From positions 568,321 to 632,320 of the forward strand of contig NZ_AZFT01000053.1 of NCBI RefSeq assembly GCF_001434405.1: DNA of 64,000 nucleotides, in the 5' to 3' direction. The translations under genes and the position numbers were made by a program. Source of the DNA: Ligilactobacillus apodemi DSM 16634 = JCM 16172 (GTDB lineage Bacteria > Bacillota > Bacilli > Lactobacillales > Lactobacillaceae). The notes beneath the pieces were generated by a model. The model saw nothing but the letters and a program-made list of their open reading frames with translations, had not been told where the DNA came from and made no database searches. This document shows positions 8,721 through 22,332 of this stretch, piece after piece; within the stretch, counting starts at the first letter, position 1; the number at the start of each line of letters is the position of its first letter.

Positions 8721-9439
8721 TAATTTTCCCTCCAAAGTTCTTTAACAGTTGCATAAGCTACGACAGGATCTTTGGCTTGCGTGATCGAACGTCCAACGAC
8801 GATCGCACTTGAACCGTTTTTCGCCGCTTTATCTGGTGTCATGACCCGTTTTTGATCACCAACACTATCATTGGCTAATCTAATTCCTGGCGTTACACGC
8901 AAAAACTCAGGCGTCGTTAACGCTTCAACTTGCTTAGCTTCATGCCCAGAGCAGACTACTCCATCTAGCCCGGAAGCATAGGCAAGTTTCGCATAATTAG
9001 CTACACTTTCCTGCAAGCTTACGGCTGATAGTTGCTCTTTTTTGACCATTGCTTCATCAGTTGAGGTCAATTGGGTGATCGCTAATAACTTAGGCTCTGC
9101 TTGCCCTGCTTGTAAAGCACCTTCCGTCAAACCATGCTTAGCCGCTTTTAACATTTCACTACCGCCACTAGCATGCGTTGTAGTTAAGCTGACTCCTAAA
9201 CTCCCTAAAACAAACATTGCTCGCTCAACGGTATGAGGAATATCATGACACTTCAGATCTAAAAAGACATCATGTCCTAAAGCTTTAACTTCCTTAACGA
9301 GCTCTTGACCTTCACTGTAATAAAGTTCCATCCCAATTTTGACAAAAAGCTTTTCATCGGCGGGAAATTTTTCTAAAAAATCTAAGGCTACTTGGCGATC
9401 ATTAAAATCTAGCGCAATGATCGGACGAGTTATTTTCAT
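8720..9439 (-). CDS. pyrF: Orotidine-5'-phosphate decarboxylase
   Basis: Decarboxylates OMP to UMP, the last step of the pathway. The catalytic Asp-Lys array DLKCHDIPHT is at residues 61-70 (Lys63, Asp66), with Asp11 and Lys34 in ALDFND and FVKIG. The phosphate-binding end is NGSSAIVVGRSIT. At 239 residues it is of normal type-1 length. An AAGGAGG site lies within the end of pyrD, two bases from which pyrF begins. Confidence 0.97.
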   Translation of the reverse strand: MKITRPIIALDFNDRQVALDFLEKFPADEKLFVKIGMELYYSEGQELVKEVKALGHDVFLDLKCHDIPHTVERAMFVLGSLGVSLTTTHASGGSEMLKAAKHGLTEGALQAGQAEPKLLAITQLTSTDEAMVKKEQLSAVSLQESVANYAKLAYASGLDGVVCSGHEAKQVEALTTPEFLRVTPGIRLANDSVGDQKRVMTPDKAAKNGSSAIVVGRSITQAKDPVVAYATVKELWREN

Positions 9440-9441
9440 CT

Positions 9442-10377
<936 letters not shown>

Positions 10378-13300
10378 CTATAATGCATCGGTTGAGTAAG
10401 AGCGATTTTCTAATGCTTTAAGTAGCGCATCTACGGTATCAAATGAAGTCAACAACGCCACGTTATGCTCAATTGCTGTTTGGCGGATCACAAAGCCATC
10501 CGAAACTTTTTCTTGGTCATGATCCATCGTATTGATCGCAATATCTACTTCATTATTTTGGAGCGTTTCTAAAATTCCTTTTGCTGCATCATTTTGCCCG
10601 ATCTTACCGACTTCTAAAGCATGTAACCCATTTTCTTTTAAGAAATCAGCGGTTCCTTTTGTTGCAAAGATGCGATAACCGATCCGCGCAAAGCGTTTAG
10701 CGAGTTGTAGAGCTGTCTTTTTGTCGTTATCTTTAACGGTAAACAAGACACTACCATTTTCTGGTAACTTGATATTTGCGCCATTAAAGGCTTTATATAA
10801 AGCCTTAGCGTAACTATAATCACTCCCCATAACTTCACCAGTTGATTTCATTTCTGGTCCTAATAAGCTGTCAACATCAGCTAACTTATTAAAGGAAAAG
10901 ACTGGTGCTTTAACATGGATCATTTCCGATTCCGGATAGATTCCCGATTCGTAGCCGAGTTCTTTAAGTTTCTTACCTAAAATTACTTGAGTTGCTACTT
11001 GGGTCATCTTGATCCCGGTGATTTTACTTAAAAATGGTACCGTACGACTAGCACGTGGATTAACTTCAAGTACGTAAACTTCGCCTTGATGAACGATAAA
11101 TTGAATGTTCATGATCCCCACACATTTTAAGGCGACAGCTAACTTTTGAGTGGCATCTTCAATTTGTTCTTTAACACTAGCACCAAAGTTTTGTGGCGGA
11201 TAGACAGCCATTGAGTCACCTGAATGGACCCCAGCTTGTTCAATATGTTCCATAATGCCTGGAATCAAGACATCTTCGCCATCACAGATCGCATCAACTT
11301 CACATTCGTAACCTTCAAGGTAGGCATCAACTAAAATTGGATGATCTTTGGCTAAGTAAGCATTCTCAGCTAAATATTCATTTAATTCGGTATCGTTGTT
11401 AACGATCTCCATGGCACGTCCACCTAAAACATAACTTGGACGAACAAGCACAGGATAACCAATCTCATGTGCACAAGCTAAAACTCCTTCTTTTGTCGTA
11501 GCCGTTTTTCCGACTGGTTGTTTTAAGCCCAATTGCTTGATGATTTGATCAAATAATTCACGATCTTCTGCTCGATCAAGGTCTTCTACTTTAGTTCCTA
11601 AGACGTTTACTCCGTGTTTAGCCAAACCAGCAGCTAAGTTGATCGCTGTTTGCCCACCAAATTGAACGATCACACCCACTGGTTTTTCTAATTCAATCAC
11701 GTTTAAAACTTCTTCTAAATCTAAAGGTTCAAAATACAATTTATCCGATACCGAAAAGTCGGTCGAAACCGTTTCAGGGTTAGAATTCATCACGATTGCT
11801 TCATAGCCCATCTTTTGGATCGCTTTAACGCTATGAACTGTCGCATAATCAAATTCGACACCTTGACCGATTCTGATCGGACCAGAACCAATAACTAACA
11901 CTGATTCTTTGTCGGAAGGATGACTTTCATTTTCCATATCGTATGAACTATAGAAATATGGTGTATGTGATTCAAATTCAGCTGCACAAGTATCGACCAT
12001 TTTATAAACTGGAATTATTTGATTTTCCTTCCGTAAGTCTCTGATCTCATCTACTGTTTTATGCCAAAGTTTTGCGATCGTGTAATCACTAAAACCATAA
12101 TATTTAGCTTCTTTTAATACTTCGATATCGTTTGGTGCTTCTTTTAACTGAGCTTCAAGTTCTGTAATATGTTTTACAATATCTAAGTAATAAAGATTGA
12201 TCTTAGTAAACTCGTGAACTTCTGCTAAAGAATAACCACGTCTAAAGGCTTCTGCAATATAAAACAAGCGATCATCTTGGGCATGTACTAATTTAGCTAC
12301 TAATTCTTCATCGGAAGCTTCCATGGCCTTAGCTGCTAGCAGATCTTTTTCATCGATTTCAAGTGAGCGAACTGCTTTTTGTAAGGCTTCTTCTAAGTTA
12401 CGCCCAATTGCCATTACTTCTCCAGTTGCCTTCATTTGTGTCCCTAATGTTCGGTCTGCTTGAGCAAATTTATCAAATGGCCATCGTGGGATCTTGGCAA
12501 CAACATAGTCTAAAGCTGGTTCAAACTCGGCATAAGTTGTTTGTGTAACCGGATTTTTAATTTCATCTAGGGTAAGACCTACGGCAATTTTAGCCGCCAT
12601 CTTAGCGATCGGATAGCCTGTAGCCTTAGAGGCAAGTGCTGATGACCGAGAAACACGGGGATTAACTTCAATCACATTATAATGGAAACTATTAGGATCA
12701 AGCGCTAACTGAACGTTACATCCACCTTCAATTTTCAAAGCTCTGATCAATTTTAAGGAGCAATCACGCAACATTTGATACTCACGGTCAGTCAATGTTT
12801 GAGTCGGAGCGACCACGATCGAATCCCCCGTATGGATCCCCACAGAATCAAAGTTTTCCATTGAACAAACGACCATCGCATTATTAGCCGAATCACGCAT
12901 TACTTCAAATTCGATTTCTTTATAACCCATGATTGATTTTTCGATCAAACATTGTGTTGCTGGAGAAAGATCTAAACCGTTAGCAGCGATTTCAGCTAAC
13001 TGAGCTGGTGTATCACACAAACCACCACCGGTTCCCCCCATCGTAAAGGCTGGACGAACGATCACCGGATAGCCAATTTCTGCAGCAAAATCTAAGGCAG
13101 CTTGCACCGTATTAACTGTCTTAGATGCTGGGATCGGTTCGTTTAACTCAAGCATTAATTCTTTGAATTTTTCGCGGTCTTCAGCTTGATCGATCGCCGA
13201 AAGCTTTGTTCCTAATAATTCAATACCTAATTCATCTAAAATTCCACTTTCATGTAAGGCAATCGCTAAGTTCAAACCAATTTGCCCCCCAAGTGTTGGT

Positions 13301-13560
13301 AAAAGTGCATCAGGATACTCTTGACGCATGATGCGGGATACCGATTCAACTGTTAACGGTTCTAAGTAAACACGATCTGCAATATCGGTGTCAGTCATAA
13401 TCGTGGCTGGATTAGAGTTAACTAAAACTACTTCATAACCTTCTTCACGTAACGCCATACATGCCTGCGTACCAGAGTAATCAAATTCAGCAGCTTGGCC
13501 GATGATGATCGGTCCAGATCCAAGGACCATGATTTTTTTAATATCTGTTCTTTTAGGCAT
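10378..13560 (-). CDS. pyrAB: Carbamoyl-phosphate synthase large subunit (pyrimidine-type)
   Basis: Makes carbamoyl phosphate from bicarbonate, ATP and ammonia passed from the small subunit. The 1060-residue chain shows the internal duplication: an N-terminal carboxyphosphate half starting [14 protein letters not shown] and a carbamoyl half starting [20 protein letters not shown] near 555, each with an ATP-grasp fold, then an allosteric MGS-like domain from about 935. ATP-loop GGTGGG lies in the first half. The ATG at 13560 is preferred over the ATG nine bases upstream because the latter lies inside the AAAGGATG ribosome site. Its first 8 bases overlap the end of pyrAA, suggesting coupled production of the two subunits. 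Confidence 0.97.
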   Translation of the reverse strand: MPKRTDIKKIMVLGSGPIIIGQAAEFDYSGTQACMALREEGYEVVLVNSNPATIMTDTDIADRVYLEPLTVESVSRIMRQEYPDALLPTLGGQIGLNLAIALHESGILDELGIELLGTKLSAIDQAEDREKFKELMLELNEPIPASKTVNTVQAALDFAAEIGYPVIVRPAFTMGGTGGGLCDTPAQLAEIAANGLDLSPATQCLIEKSIMGYKEIEFEVMRDSANNAMVVCSMENFDSVGIHTGDSIVVAPTQTLTDREYQMLRDCSLKLIRALKIEGGCNVQLALDPNSFHYNVIEVNPRVSRSSALASKATGYPIAKMAAKIAVGLTLDEIKNPVTQTTYAEFEPALDYVVAKIPRWPFDKFAQADRTLGTQMKATGEVMAIGRNLEEALQKAVRSLEIDEKDLLAAKAMEASDEELVAKLVHAQDDRLFYIAEAFRRGYSLAEVHEFTKINLYYLDIVKHITELEAQLKEAPNDIEVLKEAKYYGFSDYTIAKLWHKTVDEIRDLRKENQIIPVYKMVDTCAAEFESHTPYFYSSYDMENESHPSDKESVLVIGSGPIRIGQGVEFDYATVHSVKAIQKMGYEAIVMNSNPETVSTDFSVSDKLYFEPLDLEEVLNVIELEKPVGVIVQFGGQTAINLAAGLAKHGVNVLGTKVEDLDRAEDRELFDQIIKQLGLKQPVGKTATTKEGVLACAHEIGYPVLVRPSYVLGGRAMEIVNNDTELNEYLAENAYLAKDHPILVDAYLEGYECEVDAICDGEDVLIPGIMEHIEQAGVHSGDSMAVYPPQNFGASVKEQIEDATQKLAVALKCVGIMNIQFIVHQGEVYVLEVNPRASRTVPFLSKITGIKMTQVATQVILGKKLKELGYESGIYPESEMIHVKAPVFSFNKLADVDSLLGPEMKSTGEVMGSDYSYAKALYKAFNGANIKLPENGSVLFTVKDNDKKTALQLAKRFARIGYRIFATKGTADFLKENGLHALEVGKIGQNDAAKGILETLQNNEVDIAINTMDHDQEKVSDGFVIRQTAIEHNVALLTSFDTVDALLKALENRSYSTDAL

Positions 13561-14638
13561 TTTTTTCATCCTTTCGTTGGTCGATCATATGCATAAAGTC
13601 ATCAAAAAGGTCTACGGCATCGTGTGGACCAGGCGCAGCATCTGGGTGGAATTGCACGCTAAATGCTTTATATTTTTTATGTCTTAATCCTTCAACAGTA
13701 CCATCATTGATCTCTTTATGAGTGATGATCAATTCATCTTTATCAACTGTAGCTGGATCAACTGCATAACCATGATTTTGTGAAGTAAAATTGATGCGTC
13801 CAGTTGCGATTTCACGCACAGGGTGATTAAAACCACGGTGACCAAATTTCATCTTGTATGTGTCTGCTCCGTTAGCCAAAGCAAAGATCTGATGTCCTAA
13901 ACAGATTCCAAATAATGGATAATGCTGTTGGATCTCCTTGACCATTTCAACTGCATGTAAAACATCTTTAGGATCACCAGGGCCATTTGAAAGCATGACA
14001 CCGTCTGGCTTAAGGTTCATGATGTCTTGTGCCGTTGCGCTAGATGGTAAGACGATCGTATTGCAATCTCTTTTTGAAAGTTCGCGTAAGATACTGTGCT
14101 TTAAACCATAATCAACTAAGACCACATTGCGTTTTTCACCTGGATTAGGATATGGCTTAGTCGTTGAGACTTGAGCAACTACTCGATCATTTAAAACAGT
14201 AGCTCGCAATTGATCTAAGGTATGATCCATATCGTGTAAGGAATCAACTAAACATCCCTTCATCGTACCGTGTTCACGTAATTTTTTAGTCAAGGCACGG
14301 GTATCGATATGGCAAATCCCTGGGATCTTCATTTGTTTTAAAAAGCTATCAAAGTCATTTTGTTTTCGCCAACTATCAGAAACTCGTGCAACCTCACGGC
14401 AAACCACCCCACAACAGTTTGGCGTGATCGATTCATAATCATCTAGGTTTACGCCGTAGTTTCCGATCAAGGGGTTAGTAAAGACCAAAATCTGGTTAGC
14501 AAATGATTGGTCAGTGATTGCTTCTTGATAGCCTGTCATTCCAGTAGTAAAAACAACTTCACCGGTTGATTGCCCTTCAAAACCAAAAGCCTTGCCACTA
14601 AAGACACTGCCATCTTCTAATACTAAATATCGTTGCAT
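13553..14638 (-). CDS. pyrAA: Carbamoyl-phosphate synthase small (glutaminase) subunit
   Basis: Hydrolyses glutamine and channels ammonia to PyrAB. 361 residues: N-terminal CPSase small-chain domain and a C-terminal class I glutamine amidotransferase domain with nucleophile Cys247 in FGICLGHQ and His331 in [13 protein letters not shown]. The acidic partner usually written as Glu in this motif is Asp here, a conservative change that probably keeps activity. Lies between pyrC and pyrAB with an 8-base overlap with the latter. Confidence 0.97.
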   Translation of the reverse strand: MQRYLVLEDGSVFSGKAFGFEGQSTGEVVFTTGMTGYQEAITDQSFANQILVFTNPLIGNYGVNLDDYESITPNCCGVVCREVARVSDSWRKQNDFDSFLKQMKIPGICHIDTRALTKKLREHGTMKGCLVDSLHDMDHTLDQLRATVLNDRVVAQVSTTKPYPNPGEKRNVVLVDYGLKHSILRELSKRDCNTIVLPSSATAQDIMNLKPDGVMLSNGPGDPKDVLHAVEMVKEIQQHYPLFGICLGHQIFALANGADTYKMKFGHRGFNHPVREIATGRINFTSQNHGYAVDPATVDKDELIITHKEINDGTVEGLRHKKYKAFSVQFHPDAAPGPHDAVDLFDDFMHMIDQRKDEKNA

Positions 14639-14640
14639 GC

Positions 14641-15921
14641 CTAATCCTCCTTTTGATAAGCGACTTTTCCGTTTACCAATGTCATATATGTTTCACCGTA
14701 GACTTTTTGTCCCGTAAATGGAGTATTTTTCCCTTTTGAAAAATAATATTCTTCCTTAAGCTCAAATTCATTTTCAAGATCAAAAATTGCAATATCCGCT
14801 GTAGCTCCAGCATAAAGTACACCAGCTGCAAAGTTGAATTTTTCAGCCGGATTCTTAGCCATCAAGTCTAAAAGTTGCGCTAATGTCAATATCTTTTCTT
14901 GTTTAACTAACCGTGTATATAACAATGCAAAGGCTGTTTCACTTCCAGTGATCCCAAAAGCCGAGGTCCGCATATCACCCGTCTTTTCATCAATACTGTG
15001 TGGGGCATGATCAGTTGCGATCATATCGATCGTTCCATCTAAGATTCCAGCGATTAAAGCCTGTTGGTCTTCATTTGCACGCAAAGGTGGATTCATCTTA
15101 TAAAAACCATCATTAGCTGGGATATCTTCTTCGTTTAAAAGCAAATGGTGGGGCGAAACTTCACAAGTCACATTGATGCCGTGTGCCTTAGCTAATCTCA
15201 CTAATTCAACACTTTCTTTAGTTGAAACATGGCATACATGGTAGTGGACCCCAGTTTCTTTAGCTAACAAGAGATCGCGTGCGATCTGCGAAGATTCACT
15301 GATTCCCAAAATCCCTGGTAAACCTAATTCTTTTGCACGTTTTCCAGCATTCATCACGCCACCAAATAAAAGAGAATTATCTTCGACGTGTGCTACAAGT
15401 GCAACGCCTAGTTTTTTAGCTGCAAGCATTGCCTGATACATCGTACCTGCTGTTTGGACACCACAACCGTCATTACTAAAGGCAAACGCTCCAGATGCTT
15501 TCATCCCTGCGTAGTCTAACAACTGATCACTTTTTAATCCTTTCGTGATCGCCCCATATTGTTTGATATTCACGACCCCATCTTGCTTGTTTAATGCAAC
15601 TAATTCACTCACTTTTTCCGGTGTATCCGGTACTGGATCTAAGTTTGGCATGGCACAAACTGTCGTATAGCCACCATGCGCAGCGGCTAAAGAACCAGTC
15701 TTGATGGTTTCTTTATGAGTAAAACCTGGTTCACGATAATGAACATGAACATCAACTAAGCCTGGGGCAACTAATTTATTTTGGGCATCAATCACTTGAT
15801 CACACGCCACATCGCTTAAATCAGTCCCTAGAAGTGTGATTTTGTCATCTTCAAGCAAGAGATCATTTTTTAAAAGTTTTCCATTTTGATAAACTGTACC
15901 ATTCTTAATTAATGTCTTCAT
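14641..15921 (-). CDS. pyrC: Dihydroorotase, class I
   Basis: Zinc amidohydrolase closing carbamoyl aspartate to dihydroorotate. The metal-binding HxH motif is His59/His61 in [15 protein letters not shown]; the second signature ATDHAPH lies near residue 300. At 426 residues it fits the Gram-positive class I enzyme. The start is preceded by TTAGGAGGC and overlaps the end of pyrB by 17 bases; pyrAA begins two bases after its stop. Confidence 0.97.
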   Translation of the reverse strand: MKTLIKNGTVYQNGKLLKNDLLLEDDKITLLGTDLSDVACDQVIDAQNKLVAPGLVDVHVHYREPGFTHKETIKTGSLAAAHGGYTTVCAMPNLDPVPDTPEKVSELVALNKQDGVVNIKQYGAITKGLKSDQLLDYAGMKASGAFAFSNDGCGVQTAGTMYQAMLAAKKLGVALVAHVEDNSLLFGGVMNAGKRAKELGLPGILGISESSQIARDLLLAKETGVHYHVCHVSTKESVELVRLAKAHGINVTCEVSPHHLLLNEEDIPANDGFYKMNPPLRANEDQQALIAGILDGTIDMIATDHAPHSIDEKTGDMRTSAFGITGSETAFALLYTRLVKQEKILTLAQLLDLMAKNPAEKFNFAAGVLYAGATADIAIFDLENEFELKEEYYFSKGKNTPFTGQKVYGETYMTLVNGKVAYQKED

Positions 15922-16852
15922 TAATTTTGCCTCCTAAATTTCGTTCATTGATCACTGCTTCTAGCATTGCCATCCGCATAAAGACACCATTTTGCATCTG
16001 TGCTTTAAAACGTGACTTAGGTGCTTCAACTAGCTCACTTGCAAATTCAACATCCCGATTGATCGGACCAGGATGCATTACGATTGCATCTGATTTTAAG
16101 CGTTCATAACGCTCCTTAGTTAAGCCAAATTCTTGATGATATCGTTCTTTAGAAAAATTCGCTTCATTTTGATCACCAGCATGACGTTCATGTTGGACCC
16201 GAAGTAGCATTAAGACATCAACTTCAGCAACTAATTCATCTAATGTTTTATACGTACCATATTGCTCAAAGCTTGGATCATACCAATATTTAGGACCCGA
16301 GAAGAAAACTTTTGCCCCTAACTTATTTAGCAATTCCATATTACTTTTAGCAACGCGTGAATTAGTAATGTCACCTACGATCGCTACCTTTAGCCCCTTG
16401 AATTTACCAAATTGCTCATAAATCGTTAACATATCTAACAAGCACTGTGACGGATGTTGTCCGCTACCGTCGCCACCGTTAACGATTCCGATTGAAAGTG
16501 TCTGAGTTGGTGCTAAGTCGATCAACTTTTGATAATACTGATTTTCTGAGTGACGAATCACTGCCAGATCAACGCCAAGCGCATCCATGGTCAGCAAAGT
16601 ATCATACAAAGTTTCACCTTTGTTGACAGAACTTTGTTTAGGATCAAAGGATAAGACATTTAAACCTAACTTTCTTTCTGCCATTTCAAAGCTCGTATGC
16701 GTACGAGTTGAGTCTTCAAAAAACATATTGACACAATAAACTTCACTTAAGTCTTTTTCAGGTTTTCCACCCTGTTTAAAATATTGTGCCCGTTTGATCA
16801 AAGCTAAGACTTTATCTTCATCTAATTCATCGACCGATACAAAATGTTGCAT
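15905..16852 (-). CDS. pyrB: Aspartate carbamoyltransferase catalytic subunit
   Basis: Condenses carbamoyl phosphate with aspartate. The carbamoyl-phosphate motif [12 protein letters not shown] is at about residues 45-56 and the C-terminal aspartate site [11 protein letters not shown] is present. 315 residues, normal. No regulatory pyrI gene accompanies it, as usual in Firmicutes. The ribosome site AGGAGG follows the pyrP stop. Confidence 0.97.
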   Translation of the reverse strand: MQHFVSVDELDEDKVLALIKRAQYFKQGGKPEKDLSEVYCVNMFFEDSTRTHTSFEMAERKLGLNVLSFDPKQSSVNKGETLYDTLLTMDALGVDLAVIRHSENQYYQKLIDLAPTQTLSIGIVNGGDGSGQHPSQCLLDMLTIYEQFGKFKGLKVAIVGDITNSRVAKSNMELLNKLGAKVFFSGPKYWYDPSFEQYGTYKTLDELVAEVDVLMLLRVQHERHAGDQNEANFSKERYHQEFGLTKERYERLKSDAIVMHPGPINRDVEFASELVEAPKSRFKAQMQNGVFMRMAMLEAVINERNLGGKINEDIN

Positions 16853-16869
16853 TATTTTTCCTCCTAAGC

Positions 16870-18150
16870 TTAACGCTCACTAAAAGCATATTTAGGTAAT
16901 ACTAAGTTAAGCACGATCCCAAATACCGTTGCTAAAGCGATACTTGTTAACTGGAAGTTACCTAATTGTAAGTATGTGCCTCCCACACCGACTACCAGAA
17001 TAACTGAGGTAATAACTAGATTTCGCTTCAATGAGTAGTTAACTTTATTATCAACTAAAATTTGTAAACCATTTGAGGCGATCATCCCAAAGAGTAAAAA
17101 CGAGATCCCACCGATTACTGGGTTAGGGATCGATTGGATCAAAGCTGAAACTTTGCCACAAAAACTAAAGACGATCGCAAAAAAGGCTGCCCCACCGATC
17201 ACCCAAACTGAGTGAACTTTAGACATGGCTAAAACACCAATATTTTCACCATATGAAGTTGTTGGTGGTCCACCAGCAAAACCAGCAATAACACTTGAAA
17301 GACCATCCCCAAGTAACGTCCGGTTCAACCCAGGATCTTTAAAGAAATTACGTTTAGTCAACTTATTTAAAACCATAATGTGACCCATGTGTTCTGTCAT
17401 TGTTACAAGGGCAATTGGGGCCATCCCTAAAATCGCAGCAGGATACCATTTAAAATCATAATTGACAAACATGACATCAAACGATGGTAAGGTAAACCAT
17501 TTAGCTTCTACCATGGCAGTAAAATCAACAATTCCAACAATAACAGCTAAGATATAGCCTCCAATGATCCCAAGTAAAACTGGGATCATACTTGGAAAAC
17601 CACGTAGAAAGATATTAAAAATAATAGTGATCAAAAGTGTAAAGATCGCAACTCCAAAAAATTTCAAGTCATAATTTGAATTATTCATCATTGCGTCATT
17701 AGCTGCGGTCGTTGCTAACGAAAGTCCAATTACAATAATAATTGGTCCAACTACAACTGGTGGTAATAATTTATCGACCCAGCTTGAACCAAATTTTCCG
17801 ACGATCAAAGAGACGATCACGTAAACTAGCCCCGCTGCGATTGCACCTTGGCCAACTGCAGGATAGCCATAATTTTTCATTAAAACTTGCATCGTCATAA
17901 TAAAAGCAAAACTTGAACCTAAATATGCAGGGATCTTCGCTTTAGTACATAAGAGATAAACGATCGTTCCGACCCCAGAACAAAATAACGCAATACTTGG
18001 ATTTAAGCCGATCAATAACGGTACTAAAACCGTGGCACCGAACATCGTAAATAAATGTTGGATAGATAATAATAGCCAATGGGGTAAGGTGGGACGGTCA
18101 TTGATATCTAACAACGCATCTTCATTTCTAAAAACTTCTTTTTTACTCAT
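16870..18150 (-). CDS. pyrP: Uracil permease (NCS2 family)
   Basis: Proton-coupled uracil importer in the membrane, letting the cell salvage pyrimidine instead of making it. 426 residues with about 14 hydrophobic segments; NCS2 features include [14 protein letters not shown] near the start, TMTEHMGHI and [13 protein letters not shown] in the substrate region. It lies between two PyrR-controlled elements: the attenuator just upstream should shut it off together with the biosynthetic genes when UMP/UTP is high. Confidence 0.96.
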   Translation of the reverse strand: MSKKEVFRNEDALLDINDRPTLPHWLLLSIQHLFTMFGATVLVPLLIGLNPSIALFCSGVGTIVYLLCTKAKIPAYLGSSFAFIMTMQVLMKNYGYPAVGQGAIAAGLVYVIVSLIVGKFGSSWVDKLLPPVVVGPIIIVIGLSLATTAANDAMMNNSNYDLKFFGVAIFTLLITIIFNIFLRGFPSMIPVLLGIIGGYILAVIVGIVDFTAMVEAKWFTLPSFDVMFVNYDFKWYPAAILGMAPIALVTMTEHMGHIMVLNKLTKRNFFKDPGLNRTLLGDGLSSVIAGFAGGPPTTSYGENIGVLAMSKVHSVWVIGGAAFFAIVFSFCGKVSALIQSIPNPVIGGISFLLFGMIASNGLQILVDNKVNYSLKRNLVITSVILVVGVGGTYLQLGNFQLTSIALATVFGIVLNLVLPKYAFSER

Positions 18151-18187
18151 TTCATTCTCCTTTTAGCCTAGTTTTTGCTAAGAAAAA

Positions 18188-18277
18188 AGCCCGAAATATT
18201 TCATTTCGGGCTCTAAAAGGTAGACTTAAGCATACTATCACTTAAGTCTTTTAACCCTTTTTGCCCTCTCTGGAGCC
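18188..18277 (-). promoter_or_regulatory. PyrR attenuator between pyrR and pyrP
   Basis: Minus-strand leader: a loop containing CTCCAGAGAGGG (within 18263-18277), the consensus PyrR-binding anti-antiterminator, followed by a long imperfect antiterminator and the terminator AGCCCGAAA / TTTCGGGCT with TTTTTT (18188-18212). With UMP bound, PyrR stabilises the first hairpin and transcription stops before pyrP. Confidence 0.92.
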
Positions 18278-18293
18278 AATTAAAACGGTCAGC

Positions 18294-18985
<692 letters not shown>

Positions 18986-18999
18986 ATTTATTTATAAAT

Positions 19000-19028
19000 A
19001 ATTTACTTTATTTCTGCTGTTTTGTCAA
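19000..19028 (-). promoter_or_regulatory. Promoter of the pyr operon
   Basis: Minus strand TTGACA (19023-19028), 17 bases, TAAATT (19000-19005), lying across the last codons of rluD. A TATAAA further downstream is an alternative -10 but too far from the -35. Confidence 0.6.
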
Positions 19029-19911
19029 GATATGCTAACTGTTTTTTAAAAACTTCCGGTAAATCTGCTTCAAAAGTCATAAATTCACCAGTTCGTGGAT
19101 GCTCAAACCCTAATTTAGCAGCATGTAAAAATTGGCCGTTTCCCTTGATCGTTTTTTTAGGGCCGTATAAAGGATCACCTACTAACGGATGACCAATATA
19201 TTTCATATGCACTCTGATTTGATGCGTTCGACCGGTTTCTAAACGGCAACTGATCAAAGTATAATTCTGATATCGTTTTAAGACTTTAAAATGTGTGATC
19301 GCATCGCGCCCACCAGCTACAACTGCTTGTTTTTTACGATCCTTAGGACTTCTAGCTAAAGGAGCATTGATCGTGCCACTATCTTCTTTGATCCGACCAT
19401 GAACTAAAGCAATATACTCCCGTAAATTAGTCTTATCTTTTAACTGTTGCGCTAAACTTCGATGCGCTTGATCATTTTTAGCAACCATTAATAGGCCCGA
19501 AGTATCCTTATCAATTCGATGAACTATGCCGGGCCGAAATGTACCGTTGATCGTTGATAAAGGACAGTGGTATAGCAAAGCATTTACTAGCGTATGTTTT
19601 TCGTGTCCTGGTGCTGGATGAACAACCATTCCTTGTGGTTTATTGACAACGACTACATCTTCATCTTCATAAACTATATCCAGCTTTATATTTTCAGGTT
19701 CGACCGCAAGTGTCTTGATCTCTGGTTCTTGTAAAACTATCTTATCTCCAGTTTTAACTTTATATTTTCCTTTTTGTTTAGTAGCGTTAACTAAAATATT
19801 TCCTTGCTCCAATAACTGTTGGATCTGAGAACGGGAATATTCTGGAAAAATTATGGTCAACACTTTATCTAAACGCCCCGTTTGGCTTGTGATCACTGCT
19901 TCTTTCAACAA
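19003..19911 (-). CDS. rluD: RluD-type 23S rRNA pseudouridine synthase
   Basis: RluA/RluD family: N-terminal S4 RNA-binding domain (about 12-60) and a catalytic domain with HRIDKDTSGLL (Asp134) and the GRTHQIRVHM motif. 302 residues is standard; the exact uridines modified are inferred. It begins with TTG (a second TTG follows at once), with GAAGGATGAG as ribosome site; an ATG seven bases before the first TTG is out of frame. The gene follows lspA, an order conserved in Firmicutes, but a terminator lies between them here. Confidence 0.92.
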   Translation of the reverse strand: MLKEAVITSQTGRLDKVLTIIFPEYSRSQIQQLLEQGNILVNATKQKGKYKVKTGDKIVLQEPEIKTLAVEPENIKLDIVYEDEDVVVVNKPQGMVVHPAPGHEKHTLVNALLYHCPLSTINGTFRPGIVHRIDKDTSGLLMVAKNDQAHRSLAQQLKDKTNLREYIALVHGRIKEDSGTINAPLARSPKDRKKQAVVAGGRDAITHFKVLKRYQNYTLISCRLETGRTHQIRVHMKYIGHPLVGDPLYGPKKTIKGNGQFLHAAKLGFEHPRTGEFMTFEADLPEVFKKQLAYLDKTAEIK

Positions 19912-19968
19912 ATCTCATCCTTCTTTTATTGATTAACTTTATTATAGCAAGATTTTTTCCATAATAAA

Positions 19969-19993
19969 AAGCCCCAGGACAAACCTAGAGCTT
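19969..19993 (-). terminator. Terminator between lspA and rluD
   Basis: Minus strand: ten-base stem AAGCTCTAGG with CCTGGGGCTT (several G-U pairs), 5-base loop, then TTTATTAT. Weak T-run, so read-through into rluD is possible. Confidence 0.65.
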
Positions 19994-20006
19994 ACGAGAT
20001 AGAAAT

Positions 20007-20450
20007 CTAGAAATTTTCATCTTTTAACATTGTTAGCAAAATAATGATCACGCCGATGGTCAAAGCACAGTCAGCAATATTAAACACTGGAAAATTAATG
20101 AAATTCAATTCAAACATATCAACGACATATCCTGAAAAGAGTCGATCGATCAAATTTCCAAGTGTTCCCCCGATCACTAAAGAAAAGCCTAGACCATATC
20201 CCCAATTATGGTACAATTTCTTAAAATAATAGCCAAAAATAACAAGTGCTATTATAGAAATAATGATCAAGATCCACCTTTGCCCTAAAAACATACTCCA
20301 AGCGGCGCCATAATTTCGAACGTGTCCCACAGATAAGATCCCTGGAAGCACTTCATAACTGATATTTAGCGGTACATTTTGTTGAATAAAGATTTTCATC
20401 AATTGATCAAGCAAAACGACTGCAAAAATCAAGAGAATATATAATGGCAT
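20007..20450 (-). CDS. lspA: Lipoprotein signal peptidase
   Basis: Membrane aspartyl protease that removes signal peptides from prolipoproteins. 147 residues, four membrane helices; the two catalytic-aspartate motifs are GNLIDRL and FNIADCALTIG near the C-terminus. GHVRNYGAAWSMF is the other family box. ATG start with AAAGGATAT upstream. Confidence 0.96.
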   Translation of the reverse strand: MPLYILLIFAVVLLDQLMKIFIQQNVPLNISYEVLPGILSVGHVRNYGAAWSMFLGQRWILIIISIIALVIFGYYFKKLYHNWGYGLGFSLVIGGTLGNLIDRLFSGYVVDMFELNFINFPVFNIADCALTIGVIIILLTMLKDENF

Positions 20451-20525
20451 TTATCAATATCCTTTCTCTATCTTATACTCTCATAACAATAGTACCAAAT
20501 CCATCTTATCTCAATTTTTTACAAA

Positions 20526-20560
20526 AATAAAGCCAAATACTAGACGCATTTGGCTTTATT
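20526..20560 (-). terminator. Terminator of fhs
   Basis: Perfect 13-bp stem AATAAAGCCAAAT / ATTTGGCTTTATT, 9-base loop, then TTTTG on the minus strand. Confidence 0.85.
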
Positions 20561-20576
20561 ACAAAAGTTAGTTTTA

Positions 20577-22235
20577 TTAATAAAGACCTATGATCGTTCC
20601 ATCATCAGCTAGATTCATCCCCATCGCCGCTGGGACCTTAGGTAAACCTGGCATTGTTAAAACATTTCCAGTCAAAGCAACGATGAAACCTGCCCCTAAT
20701 TTAGGTACAAATTCACGCACATGGATCGTAAAATCAGTTGGTGCCCCTAATTTCTTAGGATCATCAGATAAGGAATATTGTGTTTTTGCCATGCAGACAG
20801 GTAATTTATCCCATCCAAATGTTTTAAATTCCTGCAACTGGCGAAGGGCCTTAGGACTAAACTCTACATCTTTTCCACCATAGATTTCGGTTACGATCGT
20901 TTTGATCTTATCTTCAAGCAGGTCCTCTTTAGCATACAATTCGACTGGGGCAACATCTTTATCACAAGTTTTAATGACAGTTTGTGCTAAATCCAAGGCC
21001 CCTGTGCCACCTTTAGCCCAAACATCAGCTACAACAGCTTTAGTATCAATCTCTGCACAAAGTTCAACTAATTTTGTCAATTCAGCCTCAGTGTCAGCCA
21101 TAAAACGATTGATCGCCACTACAACTGGAATATTGTAGCGTTTCATACTCTTAATATGACGAGCTAAATTAGCAAAGCCGTTTTCTAGCGCAACAAGATC
21201 TTCGTGATCAAGTTCATTTTTAGCAACTCCACCATTCATCTTTAAAGCTCTAACAGTCGCAACGATCACGATCGTATCTGGATATTTGCCTAACTGTGGC
21301 GCTTTGATATCTAAGAATTTTTCAGCACCTAGATCAGCCCCAAAACCAGCTTCTGTGACCGTGTAATCTGCCAATTGTAAAGCTGTCTTAGTTGCTAAAA
21401 CGCTATTACAACCGTGAGCAATATTAGCAAAGGGACCACCGTGAATAATTGCTGGTGTATGTGCCAAAGTTTGAACTAAATTAGGCTTTAATGCATCTTT
21501 TAAAAGTAACGCAAGTGCGCCTGTAACACCTAGTTGATCAACTGTTACAGGTTCTTTTTCAAATGTATATCCGATCACGATTTTTCCTAGGCGTCGCTTT
21601 AAATCGGCAATATCAGTTGCTAAACAAAGGATCGCCATCATTTCAGAAGCAACCGTGATATCAAATCCATCTTCTCGTGGAATACCTTGCGTGATTCCAC
21701 CGATTCCGATCACCACATGACGTAAAGCACGATCATTGATATCCAAAACACGTTTCCAAATAACACGACGTTGATCGATTCCCAACTTATTTCCTTGGTA
21801 AATATGATTATCGATCAAAGCTGCTAAAGTATTATTAGCCGTCGTTAACGCATGCATATCTCCAGTAAAGTGAAGATTGATATCTTCCATTGGAACAACT
21901 TGTGAATAACCACCGCCAGTTGCGCCACCTTTCATTCCCATAACTGGACCTAAGGAGGGCTCACGTAAGGCAATCATTGCCTTTTGACCACTTAAGTTTA
22001 AAGCATCACCTAAGCCAACCGTTACAGTTGATTTACCTTCCCCTGCTGGAGTTGGGTTAACTGCAGTTACCAAGATCAATTTTTGCTTTGTTTTTGGTCG
22101 AGCTGACAAGGGGAGACCGATTTTTGCTTTATAAGGACCATATTGTTCAATCTCGTCTTCACTTAGTCCTGCTTTTTTAGCGATTTCTACAATTGGTAAC
22201 ATTTCACTTTGTTGTGCAATTTCAATATCCTTCAC
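20577..22235 (-). CDS. fhs: Formate-tetrahydrofolate ligase
   Basis: ATP-dependent formation of 10-formyl-THF from formate, feeding purine and initiator-tRNA formylation. 552 residues; the ATP loop [18 protein letters not shown] lies near 61-78 and the family segments [19 protein letters not shown] and [14 protein letters not shown] are intact. The start is a GTG with AAAGGAGCG 10 bases upstream. Single-gene unit with its own terminator. Confidence 0.97.
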   Translation of the reverse strand: MKDIEIAQQSEMLPIVEIAKKAGLSEDEIEQYGPYKAKIGLPLSARPKTKQKLILVTAVNPTPAGEGKSTVTVGLGDALNLSGQKAMIALREPSLGPVMGMKGGATGGGYSQVVPMEDINLHFTGDMHALTTANNTLAALIDNHIYQGNKLGIDQRRVIWKRVLDINDRALRHVVIGIGGITQGIPREDGFDITVASEMMAILCLATDIADLKRRLGKIVIGYTFEKEPVTVDQLGVTGALALLLKDALKPNLVQTLAHTPAIIHGGPFANIAHGCNSVLATKTALQLADYTVTEAGFGADLGAEKFLDIKAPQLGKYPDTIVIVATVRALKMNGGVAKNELDHEDLVALENGFANLARHIKSMKRYNIPVVVAINRFMADTEAELTKLVELCAEIDTKAVVADVWAKGGTGALDLAQTVIKTCDKDVAPVELYAKEDLLEDKIKTIVTEIYGGKDVEFSPKALRQLQEFKTFGWDKLPVCMAKTQYSLSDDPKKLGAPTDFTIHVREFVPKLGAGFIVALTGNVLTMPGLPKVPAAMGMNLADDGTIIGLY

Positions 22236-22332
22236 TTCACATGCGCTCCTTTAATAAAATTAAGTTTAGTATACGTCATTTTTCGTGTTTTGTCACCTTA
22301 AAAACCAAAAAATTAGTATAAACGGTTTATTT

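Noticed and set aside
13690..13990. Loss of the glutamine-amidotransferase acid in PyrAA (HPD instead of HPE)
   Set aside because: Asp for Glu is conservative and all other catalytic residues are present, so not taken as evidence of inactivity.
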